From contig CALQZE010000033.1 in NCBI GenBank assembly GCA_943348955.1, positions 1 to 5,769 of the forward strand: 5,769 nucleotides of DNA. Reading direction: 5' to 3'. The position numbers and the translations under genes are program-made. Positions 5,267 through 5,769 of the stretch are shown one piece after another (within the stretch, counting starts at the first letter, position 1; each line of letters opens with the position of its first letter). Source of the DNA: Candidatus Uhrbacteria bacterium RIFOXYB12_FULL_58_10 (GTDB taxonomy: Bacteria; Patescibacteriota; Patescibacteriia; UBA9934; GWF2-40-263). The notes under the pieces are model-generated. The model was not told the origin of the DNA and did not search any database. It saw only the letters and a program-made list of their open reading frames with translations.

Positions 5267-5769
5267 TCAACAAAGATCTCTTGCGACAGAATCAATATCC
5301 CCTGCCCCCATCACGATCAAGACATCATTCGATCTCACAATAAGTTCGAGAGCAGACTTCACATCATCAAAGTTTTGCGAAAAGATCACGTGTGCGTCTG
5401 GATGTTCCTTTTTAATTTTCTCAACAATTAACCTTGACGACATTTCGTGTTCTTCATTTCTGCCAGCGACATCATAGATCTCTGCAACGATCGTTTCGTC
5501 TGCGAGTTGAAGCACATCAACGAATCCATTGAATAATGATTTGGTTCTTGAATGTTGATGTGGTTGAAAACACAGAATGATTCTGCGACCCGGGAAAAAT
5601 TCTCGTGCAGCTGCAATTGTCTTTTCAACAGCGGTTGGATGATGACCGTAATCTGAAATCACATCCGCCTCGTGCCAAGAACCGACGCGCTCAAATCGGC
5701 GCCAGATGCCGGGAAATGTTTCCATCACACGAACACACGTTTCAAATGGAACACCGAGTTCCATCGCGG
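5267..5769 (-). CDS. murC: UDP-N-acetylmuramate--L-alanine ligase MurC, C-terminal part (runs off the right edge)
   Basis: MurC joins L-Ala to UDP-MurNAc using ATP in the cytoplasm, the first step of building the peptide stem. The window holds the end of the central domain and the whole C-terminal ligase domain. It shows AMELGVPFET at the window edge (matching the A-LGVPFE segment of the family), GIWRRFERVG, the diagnostic DYGHHPTAVEKT, then CFQPHQHSRTKSLFNGFVDVL with the MurC-type FQPH--SRT motif, and near the end VLIVMGAGDIDSVA. The frame continues past the window edge: the codon before the first visible ATG is GCG (Ala), so that ATG at 5764 is internal and not the start. The gene ends at TGA (5269-5267) with an in-frame TAA two codons later, inside the terminator. 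murC and murB are commonly adjacent; here the unknown 124-aa gene lies between them. Confidence 0.96.
   Translation of the reverse strand, partial: AMELGVPFETCVRVMETFPGIWRRFERVGSWHEADVISDYGHHPTAVEKTIAAAREFFPGRRIILCFQPHQHSRTKSLFNGFVDVLQLADETIVAEIYDVAGRNEEHEMSSRLIVEKIKKEHPDAHVIFSQNFDDVKSALELIVRSNDVLIVMGAGDIDSVARDLC

Noticed and set aside
254..5269. TGA reassigned to Trp or Gly genome-wide, as in mycoplasmas or Gracilibacteria/SR1
   Set aside because: SecA and MurB have no internal TGA and use TGG for Trp. The unknown gene ends in TGA just before a terminator; reading on would run through that terminator and well into murB in the wrong frame. murC also ends in TGA just before a terminator.

Overview
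All genes lie on the minus strand, so gene order is read from right to left. The window is a compact stretch of housekeeping genes, roughly 40% G+C where I counted. It holds cell-wall precursor synthesis (murC end, murB), ribosome hibernation (hpf), protein export (secA), a small ASCH/DUF3850-like protein and the start of a U32-family gene. I infer a candidate-phyla-radiation (Patescibacteria) bacterium. The reasons are an acidic insertion in the SecA motor domain of a kind I associate with that group, very tight packing, and core genes without clear Shine-Dalgarno sites. This is inference from remembered sequences, not a search result. The standard code applies: SecA (912 aa) and MurB (325 aa) are open without internal TGA, and TGG is used for Trp.

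Layout, right to left. (1) 5769-5267: C-terminal part of MurC, running off the right edge and followed by a hairpin terminator. (2) 5210-4713: a self-contained single-gene unit with its own promoter, an excellent Shine-Dalgarno, a GTG-started 124-aa protein I do not recognise, and its own terminator. Its 55% G+C sets it apart from both neighbours. (3) 4672-3337: murB and hpf, 10 nt apart, ended by a very strong terminator built on a perfect 28-nt palindrome. (4) 3269 to the left edge: secA, the ASCH-like gene (4-nt gap) and the U32 gene, closely packed and probably one transcript.

How the genes work together: MurC adds L-Ala to UDP-MurNAc, which MurB makes, so the two enzymes catalyse consecutive steps. 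hpf next to secA is an arrangement also seen in Firmicutes. The unrecognised gene splits the murC-murB pair and looks like a late insertion or an independently evolving accessory gene.

The most notable points are an in-frame TGA in the ASCH-like gene at a position I expect to be a conserved Trp, followed by an intact 16-codon tail; the GC-rich unknown gene with signals unlike its neighbours; a possible leaderless secA promoter set inside the hpf terminator; and a Cys at the MurB catalytic Ser position. I see no RNA gene, mobile element, CRISPR array or origin. No gap between genes exceeds 300 bases.
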